Positions 31,655 to 44,600 of a DNA stretch of 64,000 nt are shown here, piece after piece; within the stretch, counting starts at the first letter, position 1, and the number at the start of each line of letters is the position of its first letter. Position numbers and translations under genes: made by a program. The notes below the pieces were generated by a model. That model worked only from the letters and a program-made list of their open reading frames with translations, ran no database searches and was not told where the DNA came from. This DNA is from Microbacterium keratanolyticum (GTDB lineage: Bacteria > Actinomycetota > Actinomycetes > Actinomycetales > Microbacteriaceae). The stretch lies in the NCBI RefSeq assembly GCF_016907255.1, contig NZ_JAFBBQ010000001.1, positions 2,046,001 to 2,110,000 of the forward strand. The letters run 5' to 3'.

Positions 31655-33682
31655 GTGAAGAGAACAAAGCAGGTACGGGCGGCAGGAGCGGCGTTGGCTG
31701 CACTGGCGTTGACAGCGAGCGGTGTGGTCCTCACGCCGATCGCGGCGTCGGCACAGGGCGCATCTGACGTCGCGCCGACGGACGACGCGGGCTACCAGGC
31801 CTTCGTCCAGGAGCTGATCGCAGAAGACGCCGCGGTCACTGCTGTGAGCCAGGACGGCAACGGCAACGTCGTCGTCGCCGCCGTCGAGGGAACCCTCGCG
31901 GAGACGACGGTCGCACAGCTGCAGAGCTACGAGAACGTCGTCCTCAAGGACCGTCCCGTTGCGCAGGCGTACGCGATCGACGACGTCGTCGGCGGTGCGG
32001 GCTACGCAGTCAACCGCGCCAGCGTCTGTTCCTTCGGATTCAGCGGATGGTCGCCCACCGGCGATCCCGCGATCATCACCGCCGGCCACTGCGGCCCGAC
32101 GGGCGCGACGATCGAGCGCACCCTGCCCAGTGAGGACGACGCCCCCTACTTCCCGGGCTTCGAGCCTCGGTACACTCCGGCCATCCTGGACAGCGTCGGC
32201 ACCATGGCGTTCTCGCAGTGGGGCGGCCCGGGCGGCAGCGAAGGTGGCCACGGCGATCTCGACAGCACCGACATCGCGGCGATCGCCGTCACCAACTCCG
32301 ACCTGCGCCTGCGCCCGCTCGTCACGGACTGGACGAGCTGGCAGAGCGAAGACCTCTCTCTGTCCGGCACCCCGGTCACGGCAGTCGGCACCGTGCAGGT
32401 GGGCGACCAGATCACCCGCAGCGGACGCTCGACCGGTACCACGACGGGCGACGTCACGGGAGCGCCCGGCGCTGAGGTCGTCGAAGACAAGTCGTGGACT
32501 CGCGTCTGCGAGATCGTGACTCCTGTTCCGACCAACTGCCACTGGGTCTACGGCTTCTGGACCGACGCTGACACGCGCCCCGGCGACTCCGGCGGAGCCT
32601 ACATGCGCGGCACGACCGCCGTGGGTGTCCTCTCCGGAGGCGGCGGCGGCATGAGCTTCGCCACCGACCTGCAGAACGGCCTGCGCCTGACCGGCGGCTA
32701 CACGGTCATGCTCGACCTGGCGGAGCCGATCGTCACCTCTGACCTCGCTGTCGCGCCGAACGGCATCGTGCACGGCACGGGCCCGGCAGGCCTCACCCTG
32801 CGCGTGACCCTGGGTTCGTCCACCACGGAGCTCCCCATCGCTGCAGACGGGACGTGGAGCTTCCGTGCGCCCACGACCGAGGGAGCGCACGCATACTCCC
32901 TCGCCACGCTCGACGATGGCTTCAACGTCTCCGACACCGTCTCGACGACGATCACCGTCGACGGCGACCTCGTCGTCAAGCCGCTGATCACCGCGCCCGC
33001 GAACGGCGCGGTCGTGACCGGAAACGCTGTCACGTTCAGCGGTGTCGGCGCCCCGTCCGCCACCATCACGCTCTCGGATGGAGCAACCGGAACGGCGACG
33101 GTCGATGCGAACGGCTCCTGGTCGGTGACGGCCGTGCTCGGCTACGGCCCGGCGACCGTGACCGCGACTCAGAGCATCTTCGACGTCACCGCGGCGACCT
33201 CGATCGATCTGTCCGTCATCCCCGTCTTCGCTGCTCTGACGAGCCCCACGGCGGGAACGACCTACACGACGGCTCCGACCGAGATCACGGGCACGGCGCT
33301 GCCGGGTGCGACGGTGGTCGTCACTCTTGACGGCAAGCAACTCGACGGCGTGAAGTTCGCAGCGGCCGCAGCGAATGCCCGCGCACTCGCGGCAGACGCG
33401 GCATGGTCGGTTCCGATTCCCGGTGCGCTGGCGGTCGGAGCGCACGAGATCACGGTTGTGCAGACGATCGACGGCGTGTCGAGCGCAACGCTTCGTGCAT
33501 CGTTCACCATCGCCGCGCCTCCGGCAGGCGGCGGTGACGGTGCTGGCTCGACGCCGGGGTCGCTCCCCGCGACCGGTATGGACCTGGCATCCGCTGCCGT
33601 TCCGACCGCGATCGGCGGCGCGCTGGTGCTGGTGGCGGGCGCGCTGCTGCTGATCGCTCGGAGGCGTGCTACGCGCATTTGA
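31655..33682 (+). CDS. secreted trypsin-like serine protease with Ig-like repeats and an LPATG anchor
   Basis: This 675-residue exported protease has a signal peptide to about residue 34 and a propeptide-like region. Its chymotrypsin-fold domain has a triad His145 (TAGHCG), Asp206 (STDIAAI) and Ser312 (RPGDSGGAY). Cys125/146 and Cys285/295 could form disulfides. The catalytic domain resembles streptogrisin-like S1 enzymes. Two or three bacterial Ig-like repeats follow (about 340-625), then LPATG at 637, a membrane helix and RRRATRI, a sortase signal. GTG at 31655 was chosen because the signal peptide starts there. It would be a cell-wall-bound protease. Confidence 0.92.
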   Translation: MKRTKQVRAAGAALAALALTASGVVLTPIAASAQGASDVAPTDDAGYQAFVQELIAEDAAVTAVSQDGNGNVVVAAVEGTLAETTVAQLQSYENVVLKDRPVAQAYAIDDVVGGAGYAVNRASVCSFGFSGWSPTGDPAIITAGHCGPTGATIERTLPSEDDAPYFPGFEPRYTPAILDSVGTMAFSQWGGPGGSEGGHGDLDSTDIAAIAVTNSDLRLRPLVTDWTSWQSEDLSLSGTPVTAVGTVQVGDQITRSGRSTGTTTGDVTGAPGAEVVEDKSWTRVCEIVTPVPTNCHWVYGFWTDADTRPGDSGGAYMRGTTAVGVLSGGGGGMSFATDLQNGLRLTGGYTVMLDLAEPIVTSDLAVAPNGIVHGTGPAGLTLRVTLGSSTTELPIAADGTWSFRAPTTEGAHAYSLATLDDGFNVSDTVSTTITVDGDLVVKPLITAPANGAVVTGNAVTFSGVGAPSATITLSDGATGTATVDANGSWSVTAVLGYGPATVTATQSIFDVTAATSIDLSVIPVFAALTSPTAGTTYTTAPTEITGTALPGATVVVTLDGKQLDGVKFAAAAANARALAADAAWSVPIPGALAVGAHEITVVQTIDGVSSATLRASFTIAAPPAGGGDGAGSTPGSLPATGMDLASAAVPTAIGGALVLVAGALLLIARRRATRI

Positions 33683-33712
33683 CCGTCAGGTTACGTCGCA
33701 TTACCATTGATC

Positions 33713-33744
33713 GGGTGTGGGTGTGTCTTGACGCGCCCACACCC
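33713..33744 (+). terminator. terminator hairpin after the protease
   Basis: GGGTGTGGG (33713-33721) pairs with CCCACACCC (33736-33744), followed by TTT. It separates the protease from rpsL. Confidence 0.7.
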
Positions 33745-33875
33745 TTTGGGCTCCGGCACTCGTCGGTCAGCCTCCACGGCATACCCGTCACCACAGCGCA
33801 GCGGTTCCGTTGCGCTGACGGGTCATGATGTGAAACCCATCACGCTGTCACCGTGCAGCACAACAAGGAGAGAAC

Positions 33876-34244
33876 GTGCCAACTATTCAGCAGTTGGTTC
33901 GCAAGGGACGCACGCCTAAGGTCACCAAGACCAAGGCTCCGGCTCTGAAGTCGAACCCGCAGCAGGCCGGCGTATGCACCCGTGTGTACACCACCACCCC
34001 GAAGAAGCCGAACTCGGCGATGCGCAAGGTCGCTCGTGTGAAGCTCCGTAACGGCACCGAGGTCACCGCATACATCCCGGGTGAGGGTCACAACCTTCAG
34101 GAGCACTCGCTGGTGCTCGTCCGCGGTGGTCGTGTGAAGGACCTCCCCGGTGTCCGCTACAAGATCGTCCGTGGTGCGCTCGACACCCAGGCAGTCAAGA
34201 ACCGTAAGCAGGCTCGTAGCCGCTACGGCGCGAAGAAGGGTTAA
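33876..34244 (+). CDS. rpsL: ribosomal protein S12
   Basis: This 122-residue S12 has [11 protein letters not shown], the conserved [15 protein letters not shown] and [16 protein letters not shown]. Both Lys residues linked to streptomycin resistance appear wild type. S12 monitors codon-anticodon pairing in the small subunit decoding centre. The ATG has AAGGAGAG upstream. It begins the str operon (rpsL-rpsG-fusA-tuf), with S7 6 nt downstream. The start at GTGCCAACTATT (GTG) fits. Confidence 0.98.
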   Translation: MPTIQQLVRKGRTPKVTKTKAPALKSNPQQAGVCTRVYTTTPKKPNSAMRKVARVKLRNGTEVTAYIPGEGHNLQEHSLVLVRGGRVKDLPGVRYKIVRGALDTQAVKNRKQARSRYGAKKG

Positions 34245-34249
34245 GACCA

Positions 34250-34720
34250 ATGCCTCGTAAGGGTCCAGCCCCCAAGCGTCCCGTCGTCAACGACCCGGTA
34301 TACGGCGCTCCGATCGTCACCTCGCTCGTCAACAAGATCCTTGTCGATGGCAAGAAGTCGCTCGCAGAGTCGATCGTCTACGGCGCCCTCCGCGGTGTCG
34401 AGGCGAAGAACGGCCAGGACGCCGTCGCCACCCTCAAGAAGGCGCTCGACAACGTGCGCCCCACGCTTGAGGTTCGCAGCCGCCGCGTCGGTGGTTCGAC
34501 GTACCAGGTTCCGGTCGAGGTCAAGCCTCACCGTGCCAACACGCTCGCACTTCGCTGGCTCGTGAGCTACGCGAAGAGCCGTCGTGAGAAGACCATGACC
34601 GAGCGCCTCCAGAACGAGATCCTGGATGCCTCGAACGGCCTCGGTGCCGCGGTGAAGCGCCGTGAGGACACCCACAAGATGGCCGAGTCGAACCGCGCGT
34701 TCGCACACTACCGCTGGTAA
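34250..34720 (+). CDS. rpsG: ribosomal protein S7
   Basis: This 156-residue S7 ([49 protein letters not shown]) is a primary 16S rRNA binder that nucleates assembly of the 30S head and lines the E site. It follows rpsL by 5 nt and precedes fusA by 99 nt. The N-terminus and C-terminal end match the family exactly, with no extension. In E. coli S7 represses its own operon; no such site is identified here. Confidence 0.98.
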   Translation: MPRKGPAPKRPVVNDPVYGAPIVTSLVNKILVDGKKSLAESIVYGALRGVEAKNGQDAVATLKKALDNVRPTLEVRSRRVGGSTYQVPVEVKPHRANTLALRWLVSYAKSRREKTMTERLQNEILDASNGLGAAVKRREDTHKMAESNRAFAHYRW

Positions 34721-34819
34721 CAGCGATGCCGGTTCCGCGCCCTTCCGGGGGTGCGGAACCGGCACCCACATTCTTCGCACGCGTCGCATCGCGACCGCAC
34801 AGCAGATAAGGAAACGCCC

Positions 34820-36934
34820 GTGGCACAAGACGTGCTCACCGACCTGAGCAAGGTCCGCAACATCGGCATCATGGCGCACATCGACGCCGGAAAGACCACC
34901 ACCACCGAGCGCATCCTGTTCTACACGGGTGTCAACCACAAGCTCGGTGAAACCCACGACGGTGGCGCCACGACCGACTGGATGGAGCAGGAGAAGGAGC
35001 GCGGCATCACGATCACGTCGGCCGCCGTGACCTGCTTCTGGAACAAGAACCAGATCAACATCATCGACACCCCCGGTCACGTGGACTTCACGGTCGAGGT
35101 GGAGCGTTCGCTCCGCGTCCTCGACGGTGCTGTCGCCGTGTTCGACGGCAAGGAGGGCGTCGAGCCCCAGTCCGAGACCGTGTGGCGTCAGGCCGACAAG
35201 TACAACGTCCCGCGTATCTGCTTCGTCAACAAGATGGACAAGCTCGGCGCTGACTTCTACTTCACGGTCGACACGATCGTGAAGCGCCTCGGCGCACGCC
35301 CGCTCGTCATCCAGCTGCCGATCGGTGCGGAGAACGACTTCATCGGTGTCGTCGACCTCGTCGAGATGCGTGCGCTCGTCTGGGCCGGTGACTCGAAGGG
35401 TGACGTGACGATGGGTGCCTCCTACGAGGTGCAGGAGATTCCTGCCGACCTCGTCGAGAAGGCCGCCGAGTACCGCCAGGCGCTGCTCGAGACCGTCGCC
35501 GAGACCGACGACGCGCTGCTCGAGAAGTTCTTCGGTGGCGAAGAGCTCACGGTCGCAGAGATCAAGGGCGCCATCCGCAAGATGGTCGTCGCCTCCGAGA
35601 TCTACCCGGTCCTGTGTGGCTCGGCGTTCAAGAACCGCGGCGTGCAGCCCATGCTCGACGCTGTCGTCGACTACCTGCCGAACCCCCTCGACGTCGGTGC
35701 CATCGAGGCGCACGACCCGAAGGACTACGACACGATCATCGAGCGTCGCCCCTCCGCGGACGACCCCTTCGCTGCTCTCGCGTTCAAGGTCGCCGTGCAC
35801 CCGTTCTTCGGTCGCCTCACCTATGTGCGCGTCTACTCGGGTCACCTCGACTCCGGTTCGGCCGTGCTGAACTCGACCAAGGGCAAGAAGGAGCGCATCG
35901 GAAAGATCTTCCAGATGCACGCCAACAAGGAGAACCCGGTCGACTCGGTCACCGCGGGCAACATCTACGCCGTCATCGGTCTGAAGGACACCACCACCGG
36001 TGACACCCTGACCGACATCGCGCAGCCCGTCGTCCTCGAGTCGATGACGTTCCCCGAGCCCGTCATCGAGGTCGCGATCGAGCCGAAGACCAAGGCTGAC
36101 CAGGAGAAGCTGGGCACCGCGATCCAGAAGCTCGCTGAAGAAGACCCGACGTTCCGCACGGAGCTCAACCCCGAGACCGGTCAGACGACCATCAAGGGCA
36201 TGGGCGAGCTGCACCTCGACATCCTGGTCGACCGCATGAAGCGTGAGTTCAAGGTCGAGGCCAACGTCGGCAAGCCGCAGGTGGCGTACCGCGAGACGAT
36301 CCGCAAGGCCGTCGAGAAGCACGACTACACGCACAAGAAGCAGACCGGTGGTTCGGGTCAGTTCGCGAAGATCCAGTTCAACATCGAGCCGCTTGAGCTC
36401 GACTCGGACAAGACCTACGAGTTCGTGAACGCCGTCACCGGTGGTCGCATCCCGCGTGAGTACATCGGTTCGATCGATGCTGGTTTCCAGGACGCGATGA
36501 ACGTCGGCGTGCTCGCCGGCTACCCGATGGTGGGCGTCAAGGCGACCATCGTCGATGGTGCGGCGCACGACGTCGACTCGTCCGAAATGGCGTTCAAGAT
36601 CGCCGGCTCCATGGGATTCAAGGAGGCCGCTCGTCGTGCCAACCCTGTGATCCTCGAGCCGCTGATGGCCGTCGAGGTCCGTACTCCGGAGGAGTACATG
36701 GGTGACGTCATCGGTGACCTGAACTCCCGTCGTGGTCAGATCCAGTCGATGGAAGATGCCACGGGCATCAAGATCGTCCGTGCTTCTGTGCCGCTGTCGG
36801 AGATGTTCGGCTACATCGGTGATCTGCGCTCGAAGACCTCGGGTCGCGCCGTGTACTCGATGGAGTTCGACAGCTACGCCGAGGTTCCTCGCAACGTGGC
36901 TGACGAGATCATCCAGAAGACCAAGGGCGAGTAA
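34820..36934 (+). CDS. fusA: elongation factor G
   Basis: This 704-residue translational GTPase drives tRNA-mRNA translocation. G1 GHIDAGKTT (here [16 protein letters not shown]), G2 GITITSAA, G3 DTPGHVDF and G4 NKMDK are visible, and the five EF-G domains fill the expected length. The GTG start ([14 protein letters not shown]) is used instead of a longer in-frame ATG because family similarity begins there and AAGGAAA lies upstream. A wide-loop hairpin at 36946-36994 separates it from tuf, which has its own promoter region. Confidence 0.98.
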   Translation: MAQDVLTDLSKVRNIGIMAHIDAGKTTTTERILFYTGVNHKLGETHDGGATTDWMEQEKERGITITSAAVTCFWNKNQINIIDTPGHVDFTVEVERSLRVLDGAVAVFDGKEGVEPQSETVWRQADKYNVPRICFVNKMDKLGADFYFTVDTIVKRLGARPLVIQLPIGAENDFIGVVDLVEMRALVWAGDSKGDVTMGASYEVQEIPADLVEKAAEYRQALLETVAETDDALLEKFFGGEELTVAEIKGAIRKMVVASEIYPVLCGSAFKNRGVQPMLDAVVDYLPNPLDVGAIEAHDPKDYDTIIERRPSADDPFAALAFKVAVHPFFGRLTYVRVYSGHLDSGSAVLNSTKGKKERIGKIFQMHANKENPVDSVTAGNIYAVIGLKDTTTGDTLTDIAQPVVLESMTFPEPVIEVAIEPKTKADQEKLGTAIQKLAEEDPTFRTELNPETGQTTIKGMGELHLDILVDRMKREFKVEANVGKPQVAYRETIRKAVEKHDYTHKKQTGGSGQFAKIQFNIEPLELDSDKTYEFVNAVTGGRIPREYIGSIDAGFQDAMNVGVLAGYPMVGVKATIVDGAAHDVDSSEMAFKIAGSMGFKEAARRANPVILEPLMAVEVRTPEEYMGDVIGDLNSRRGQIQSMEDATGIKIVRASVPLSEMFGYIGDLRSKTSGRAVYSMEFDSYAEVPRNVADEIIQKTKGE

Positions 36935-36945
36935 GCCCTCGGGAG

Positions 36946-36994
36946 CCCCGGATGCGTCTGGCGCCGAAACTCTCGGCTGACGACGCATCCGGGG
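36946..36994 (+). terminator. hairpin after fusA
   Basis: CCCCGGATGCGTC (36946-36958) pairs with GACGCATCCGGGG (36982-36994) over a 23-nt loop. It has no T tract, so it may only partly terminate. Confidence 0.55.
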
Positions 36995-37139
36995 CACCTA
37001 CCCCGGCTGGTGGGTCACCGCCGTCCGGGAATCGCACAACTTCACATTCATCTCTCTACTAAACTGAGAAAACAAACCGTAGTGAACCGGTCGCAAACCA
37101 GTGCCCGGAACATCTACACGATGTCCTGAGGAGGACCCA

Positions 37140-38330
<1,191 letters not shown>

Positions 38331-38345
38331 GCATCTGCTTGCAGC

Positions 38346-38377
38346 AAAGGGGTCGAGCCTTCGGGCTCGGCCCCTTT
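38346..38377 (+). terminator. Rho-independent terminator of tuf
   Basis: A stem of 14 paired positions (AAAGGGGTCGAGCC against GGCTCGGCCCCTTT, one G-G mismatch) with loop TTCG ends the str operon. Confidence 0.85.
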
Positions 38378-38412
38378 GTCGTACCCCGCGGCTGCACCCA
38401 GGGGCTGCCGAC

Positions 38413-38440
38413 TTGCGCCCGATTGCTCTCGATATATAGG
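38413..38440 (+). promoter_or_regulatory. candidate promoter of the giant DUF11 gene
   Basis: TTGCGC (38413-38418), a 16-nt spacer and TATAGG (38435-38440) lie about 185 nt upstream of the ATG. Confidence 0.45.
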
Positions 38441-38486
38441 CTGACCTCGAATGGCTCTTGCAGCCATGCCATTGGGGGCACAGTCT

Positions 38487-38603
38487 GTGCGGCACCGATT
38501 ACCCGATCGGAGCCTGCACGGGGGGAACTGGTCATCGCGTGTGTGTCGCGCGCTCATTGGCGTGCGCTTTCGGAGCCGTATGAAGCGATGGACCCGCCAT
38601 CGC
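38487..38603 (+). promoter_or_regulatory. structured 5' leader of the giant DUF11 gene
   Basis: Two hairpins lie between the candidate promoter and the ATG. The first, 38487-38519, nests GTGC/GCAC, GG/CC and CCGAT/ATCGG. The second, 38585-38603, is GCGATGG-ACCCG-CCATCGC and ends 8 nt before the GAGGGGG ribosome binding site. They could affect translation of the gene. No known riboswitch is recognised. Confidence 0.4.
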
Positions 38604-38624
38604 TCATCCTGAGGGGGATGGCTC

Positions 38625-41600
38625 ATGCGTGCACTCCTGCGCAAGCAGAAACGTCAACAGCGTGTCCGGAAGATCACTGCGATGATCGCCACGGCATCTT
38701 TGCTGACGGCTGGACTCATCGTCGGAGGCCTGGGCATCCAGGGGGCACTCGCGGCGCCGTTCACTCCCACGGTGGCCGCGGACGGCACAGGCAACGCGGG
38801 CAAGGACTTCATCCTCGCGGGTGAGGATGCGACCTTCGAGATCACGGTCTCCAACGAGACCGGACCGAAGCAGTTCAACCTCGGCGTCACGGCGATGGTG
38901 CCCGACAGCGTCTCGCTGGTCTCGGGCGGCGCCTTCGGAACGCCGACGATCTTCCGCGCGGGAGACGTTCTGCCGAACACGTCGCGAAGCGGCAACGCGG
39001 ACTGTGCTGCGCTCGGCTTCGTTCCTGCGCCCGGCAACCTCAACCGCTGCGCGGTGCCAGCCGGTCAGCAGTTCTGGGTCTGGTCGGATGTCAACGATCT
39101 TCCGACAGGCGGCGATGTGACGTCGACGGTGACGGTGCGTCCGCATGCGACGGCGTTCCCAGTGGGGACCGAGATCGACTTCACGGTCTCGGCCTACACG
39201 AGCAGCGAGCCCTCGCGCCTGCCTACCTTCGACGGCTCGCCGAGCAAGGCGAAGACGACCTCGCACACCTCCGGGCGCGGCGAGGACGCGACGCCGTCGC
39301 CCCTGCCGGTGAAGGCTCTTCGCATCACCAAGAGCGAGCCTAGCCCGGAGAGCGAACTGCTCCGAGGCGTGCACGACAACGTGACGACCTACACGATCAC
39401 CGTCGATGCAACAGGCGAGGCCGCGACGAACGGCATCACTGTCACGGACTACCTTCCTGCGGGACTCGAGTACCTCGGCGTCGCCGGAGGTGACCAGTCG
39501 ACAGGTGGCGACGAGTACCCGACGTCGGGCACGATTCCCGGCACCTGGACGCACAGCGGCGAGAGCGTGGAGACAATCGCGCTGGATGCGGCACAGGCGA
39601 GCGCCCTCGGCCTCTCGGGTGCAGGTGTATACACCAAGGTGACCTGGACGCTGCCTCCGATCGCCGGCGGCACCGCACAGGTGCTCCCCGGCACGCCGGG
39701 AACGGCCGGCACACACACCTTCAGCTACCAGGCGGGCATCCCGCTCTTCGAGAACACACTCTGGCCTGCCGGTGCGGAACCGGATGTCGCGTCCGGCGCG
39801 CAGGCGGCGAACCTCGACAACAACACCGGGCCATCGACGCGTCACGGCAGCACCGATTCGAATGCACCCGCGCAGGCGCAGTCGCTGGTGAACGCCGCCG
39901 TGGCAACGGGAACCTACACCGGAGCGGTGACGGACGAGGTGCTGCGCGCAACATCCGACCGAGACACGGAGTCCGTTGACGCTGTGGATCTGCGCGTGAT
40001 CAAGAGCGTCGCCACGGACGGCCACGGCGACGCCTTCGCGACGGGGACGCTCGCGACCTACACGCTGTCTGTGGGCGTGAGCGAGTACGTGAATGCGTCG
40101 AACATCACGTTGACCGACGTCATCCCGAACGGCCTGTGCCCGGCGTTCCCCGTACAGTCGACCCCACCGACGCTGCTCATGGACGGCAGCGTTGTCACCG
40201 CCGGTGTCTGGAACACGACCATCACGCCAGGGAGCCGCTGCAACTATCCGAGCACGGAGCCTGGCTCGACCCTGACCGGGGCCACGGTGACGTCGATCGA
40301 GTACTCGTCGACGGATGGAACATTCACGGTCGTCTTCGCGGCGTCCGACATCGCGGCGGGCACCGATCACGCGGCCGTGCAGTACACGCTCATGCAGCGC
40401 CCCGACTACACCGGCAGCGGCGGCGGTACGAGCTCGGGTGACGTGCTCACGAACACCGTCAAGATCGCCGGCACCACGACGCCGATCGATGAGATCGCCG
40501 GTGACCCCACGCTCTCTGGCATGGTCGGTGGCGACTACTTCCCGCTCGATGACTCGGAAGCGACGATCACGTCGCCGCCGTCGGTGCTCCAGAAAGACGT
40601 GCTCGAGCGTGGCAAGACCCCGGCGACCGCAGCAGCGGGTGACTGGAAGGAAACCTCGAGCGAGCCCTTCTCGACGGGGGACTCCGTCTGGTACCGGCTG
40701 CAGATCGATTTCGCCGACGGTGTCGACACGCGCGGCGCGACCCTCGAAGACTACATCCCCGTCGGCGTCGAGTACGTCGGTGCGACGTACCAGTGGGCAG
40801 GTATCCCCGGCTTCGCCGACCAGACCAGCCCTGTGGCTCACGGTGCGGGAACCTTCCCCGGCGACTATCTGCCCACCCCGCAGGTGAACGGAAACGTCAT
40901 CGCGTGGCAGCTCGGCGCCGAGAACCGCGACCGCAGCTCGGCGCGATTCATGCCAGCAGGGAGCGCCGTCACAATCCTCGTTGAAGGGCGAGTGACGGGC
41001 GTCTCCATCTCGAGCACCGACATCGACAGTCCGCTCAACCACGCGAAGTACCAGCAGGAGAACGTCGAAGGCAAGATCGTCTTCCAGCGCGACTCCGCCG
41101 GTTTCGACCTCGACTGGACCCCGACGCTCACCAAGGGAATCAAGACGAACCCTCACCCCGGTGGGAGCACGGATAAGACCTTCGACCAGGGCGGCACCAA
41201 CGAGCTGGTCGTCCAGGGCGATCAGGTCATCTACCGTATCGACGTCACTGCGCCGCAGAACACGACCGACGACTACCTCATCTGGGATGTCCTGCCCAAG
41301 GGCGTCAAGGCTGCGGATGTCTCGAACTACACCGCCGCTCTCTACGACGGCGGCACCGAGACGGCGACCGGCGCGTTCACGGCGCAGGCGTATGACACCC
41401 TGCCCGCTGGCATCCAGCTGAGCACGGCATACACCGGGCGTTCTGTTGTGGTCTGGAACTTCACCGCGAACGTCGCGGGATCCGAGAAGGGGGACACCCC
41501 CGTCACCCGCGGCTTCACGCTGGGCTACACGCTGACCGTGCCGGACGGTTCGACGGCGAGCGCTGCGGCAGAGCTCGGTCAGAGCTTCACGAACACCGCA

Positions 41601-44600
41601 GGCATCGTCAGCTACGAAGTGCCGAACAACGGGGGAGGGGTCTCGACTCTCGTTCCGCAGAAGACCGCAGGAGGCCAGGAGCTCACGACCCGTGTGCCGA
41701 CGTCCTCCGAGCTCGCCGTAGGTGACGCCAACACCTACGACTCCGCCGAGATCCACCTTCCCGAGTCCACGATGGTGAAGAAGCTGGTCTCCACGGAGGT
41801 CGGCCCCGCCGCAGCGACCGGTGCGGACGGAACCGTCGGTCTGAACAACCTCAACGACGCCAACAACACCCAGACGCGCATCGTCCAGGGTGAGTACGCG
41901 ACGTTCGAGTACAGCGCGACGATCCCGGCGCACACGAGCGTCTCGGGGGCCGTGCTGGCCGACAACGGCAACTTCGGTGGGACGCCCTACACGTTCGTGG
42001 ATGGCTCGGCAGTCTTCACAGGGCCGCGCGGACAGACGGCGGCCGACCTGCAGACCGCAGGCTTCACGCTCTTCCCCGCGAAGGTGGGTGCAGACAACGC
42101 GGGAACCATGAAGTTCCCGACGACGTACACCAACACCACCGCGGCACCTGAGGTCTTCTCCGTGCGCATCACCGTGCGCGTCGGCGACCTGAACAACAAC
42201 ACGACGCTGACCAACACGGCGACCTTCAGTCACACCAACGTCAACGGTGGCGCTCGCGTCGTCAAGTCCGACACGGCCCAGACCGTGTACGTGGAGCCGG
42301 CGCCGTCGATCACGAAGACGGCCAACCCGTCGACCGACGTGCGCGCAGGTCAGGACATCACGTACTCGATCGTGGTCTCGAATGCCGCAGGACGTCCGAT
42401 CAGCTTCGACAACCGCGTCGTGGACACGGTTCCGGCAGGGCTGCACGTCGACCTCTCGTCGTTCACGGCGACCGTCGGCGCGACCACCGTTCCCGTTCCG
42501 CAGAGTGCGCTGACCTTCACGGGCGACGTGGCAGCTGGAGACGGCGGAACGATCACCTGGGCGCCCAGTGCGGTCGCCGCTCTCGGAGCGATTCTGCCGG
42601 CCGTCACACTCAAGTACACGGCGCAGATCACCGATATCGCCGCGGCAGGGCAGACCTACACCAACACCGCCACGGTGACGGGCTACACGCTGCCCTCTAC
42701 CGTCGGCGGTGAAGACACGACGACGCGCCGCGGGGAACGCACCGCGACCGACGACGCGGTCATCACTGCGACGACGCTCGAGCTGACCAAGGGCGTGCGC
42801 CTCGGCAGCAGTGGTGCGTACTCGCCGACCGCGAACGCGCCCGTCGGCGAGACCGCCTCCTACGAGGTGTCGGTCGTGCTGCACGCGAACATCAACTACT
42901 ACAACATCCAGCTGCGTGACCTGCTGCCGCAGGGCGTGACGCTCGTCGGCACGGCGCCGGTGGTGACCGTCTCGCCCGCAGGATCCGGCGCAGACGCCGC
43001 GTGGAACTGGACCGACACGGCGAACCGCTGGACGGGAACGTACAGCGGCCCTGGCGGTGACATCCTGGCGAGCACGCAGGAGCGCGTGCTGACGTTCACC
43101 TATGACGCGTTGCTGACGACGTCGATCCCGCAGAACGCGACCACTCTCACGAATGAGGCCGGCGTCAGCTGGACCCAGGGTGAAACCGGTCCGCGTACGG
43201 AGATCACGGATGACGCGACGATCACGGTCTCGAACCCGAACGTCGTCATCTCGAAGAAGGTCGACGGCGTCGACGAGGTGCACGATCACCCGGACAAGAC
43301 GTTCACCTACCGTGTACAGGCCCGCAACACGGGCACAAGCGCGGCCTACAACATGACCTTCGTCGACCAGGTGCCTGCGGGCGTGATCGTCGATGAGAGC
43401 AGTGTCACGGCCAGCGGCGGTGTGCTGACCGGCGCATCCGCCACGACCGGCGGTGGCACCATCACCTGGACCGCACCCGGTCCGCTGGCGGTGTACACCA
43501 ACGGTGGGGCAGGTCAGCTGCAGACATTCACCTACACGGCTCGTTTCGCGGATTCGTCGGAGCTGTCGGGCAACCTCACGACGGGGCGTGGAGACACACT
43601 CACGAACACGGTTCGTGTCACGCACGTGGAGTCGTTCCCGACCGGTGGACGCGAGTACACCCCGTCCGGACCGGACTCCGTGGCAGACGCCAAGGTGGTC
43701 CCGCTGTTCCCGGCAGTGACGCTCGGCAAGACCGTCGTCGCAGGTGTGACTGAGGCGTTCGTCGGAGAGTCCTTCCGCTGGAAGCTCACCGCCACGAACA
43801 ACGGCCAGGGCAACGCTCAGACCATCACGCTGACCGACACGCTTCCGGCCAACTGGGAGTACGACGACACGGTCGCGCCGATCATCACGATCGCAGGCGT
43901 CGCGGCGCCGTCGCAGGTGCCGACCGAGAGCACTGTCGGCGGACGCGAAACGCTCACGTGGGTGTTCGGCAACACGACGACGGCGGCGCTTCGTGGCACC
44001 GTGCTCGAGGCCAATCCCGCGAACCGCGTGATCACGGTCGAGTTCGCGGCGAAGCCGAAGCCGGAGGCGCTGCAGGATGCGGGTGCCGGCTTGGACATCC
44101 CGCACACCAACACGGTCTCGGCGGTGACGACGGACACGACCGGCGCATCCGAGAACAGCACCGGCTCCTACACGGGCGCCGACCGCACCGCGGATGCTGC
44201 CATCGCGCGTGCCGATCTGAAGCTGCAGAAGGAGGCGATCGGTGGCGAGAACGGGGCGTGGATTCCCGGCAAGGCTGTCGACGCGGACTACACGCAGCCG
44301 CAGTGGCAGATCACGATCTCGAACCAGGGACCGGATGCTGCGCACGGACCGTTCACCGTCATCGACACCACGACGGTGCCGGCGGGTGTCACCACCGGCG
44401 CATTCAGTGCGCGCTACTACTCCAGCGCCGCAGACACCGTCGGCACGCCGGTGACATTGAGCGGAGCGGGAACCGTCGCATCGCCGTACATCGTTGCTGA
44501 TACCGGCCTTAGCCTGGCATCGGATGAATCCGACAGCATCGTGCTCGTCGCTGACGTCACGATCGCCGCGGGGGCGACCGGCACGGCCGAGAACACCGCC

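Noticed and set aside
34241..36997. A 918-codon open frame on the minus strand.
   Set aside because: It is opposite rpsG and fusA, highly conserved genes whose codon usage creates long antisense frames.
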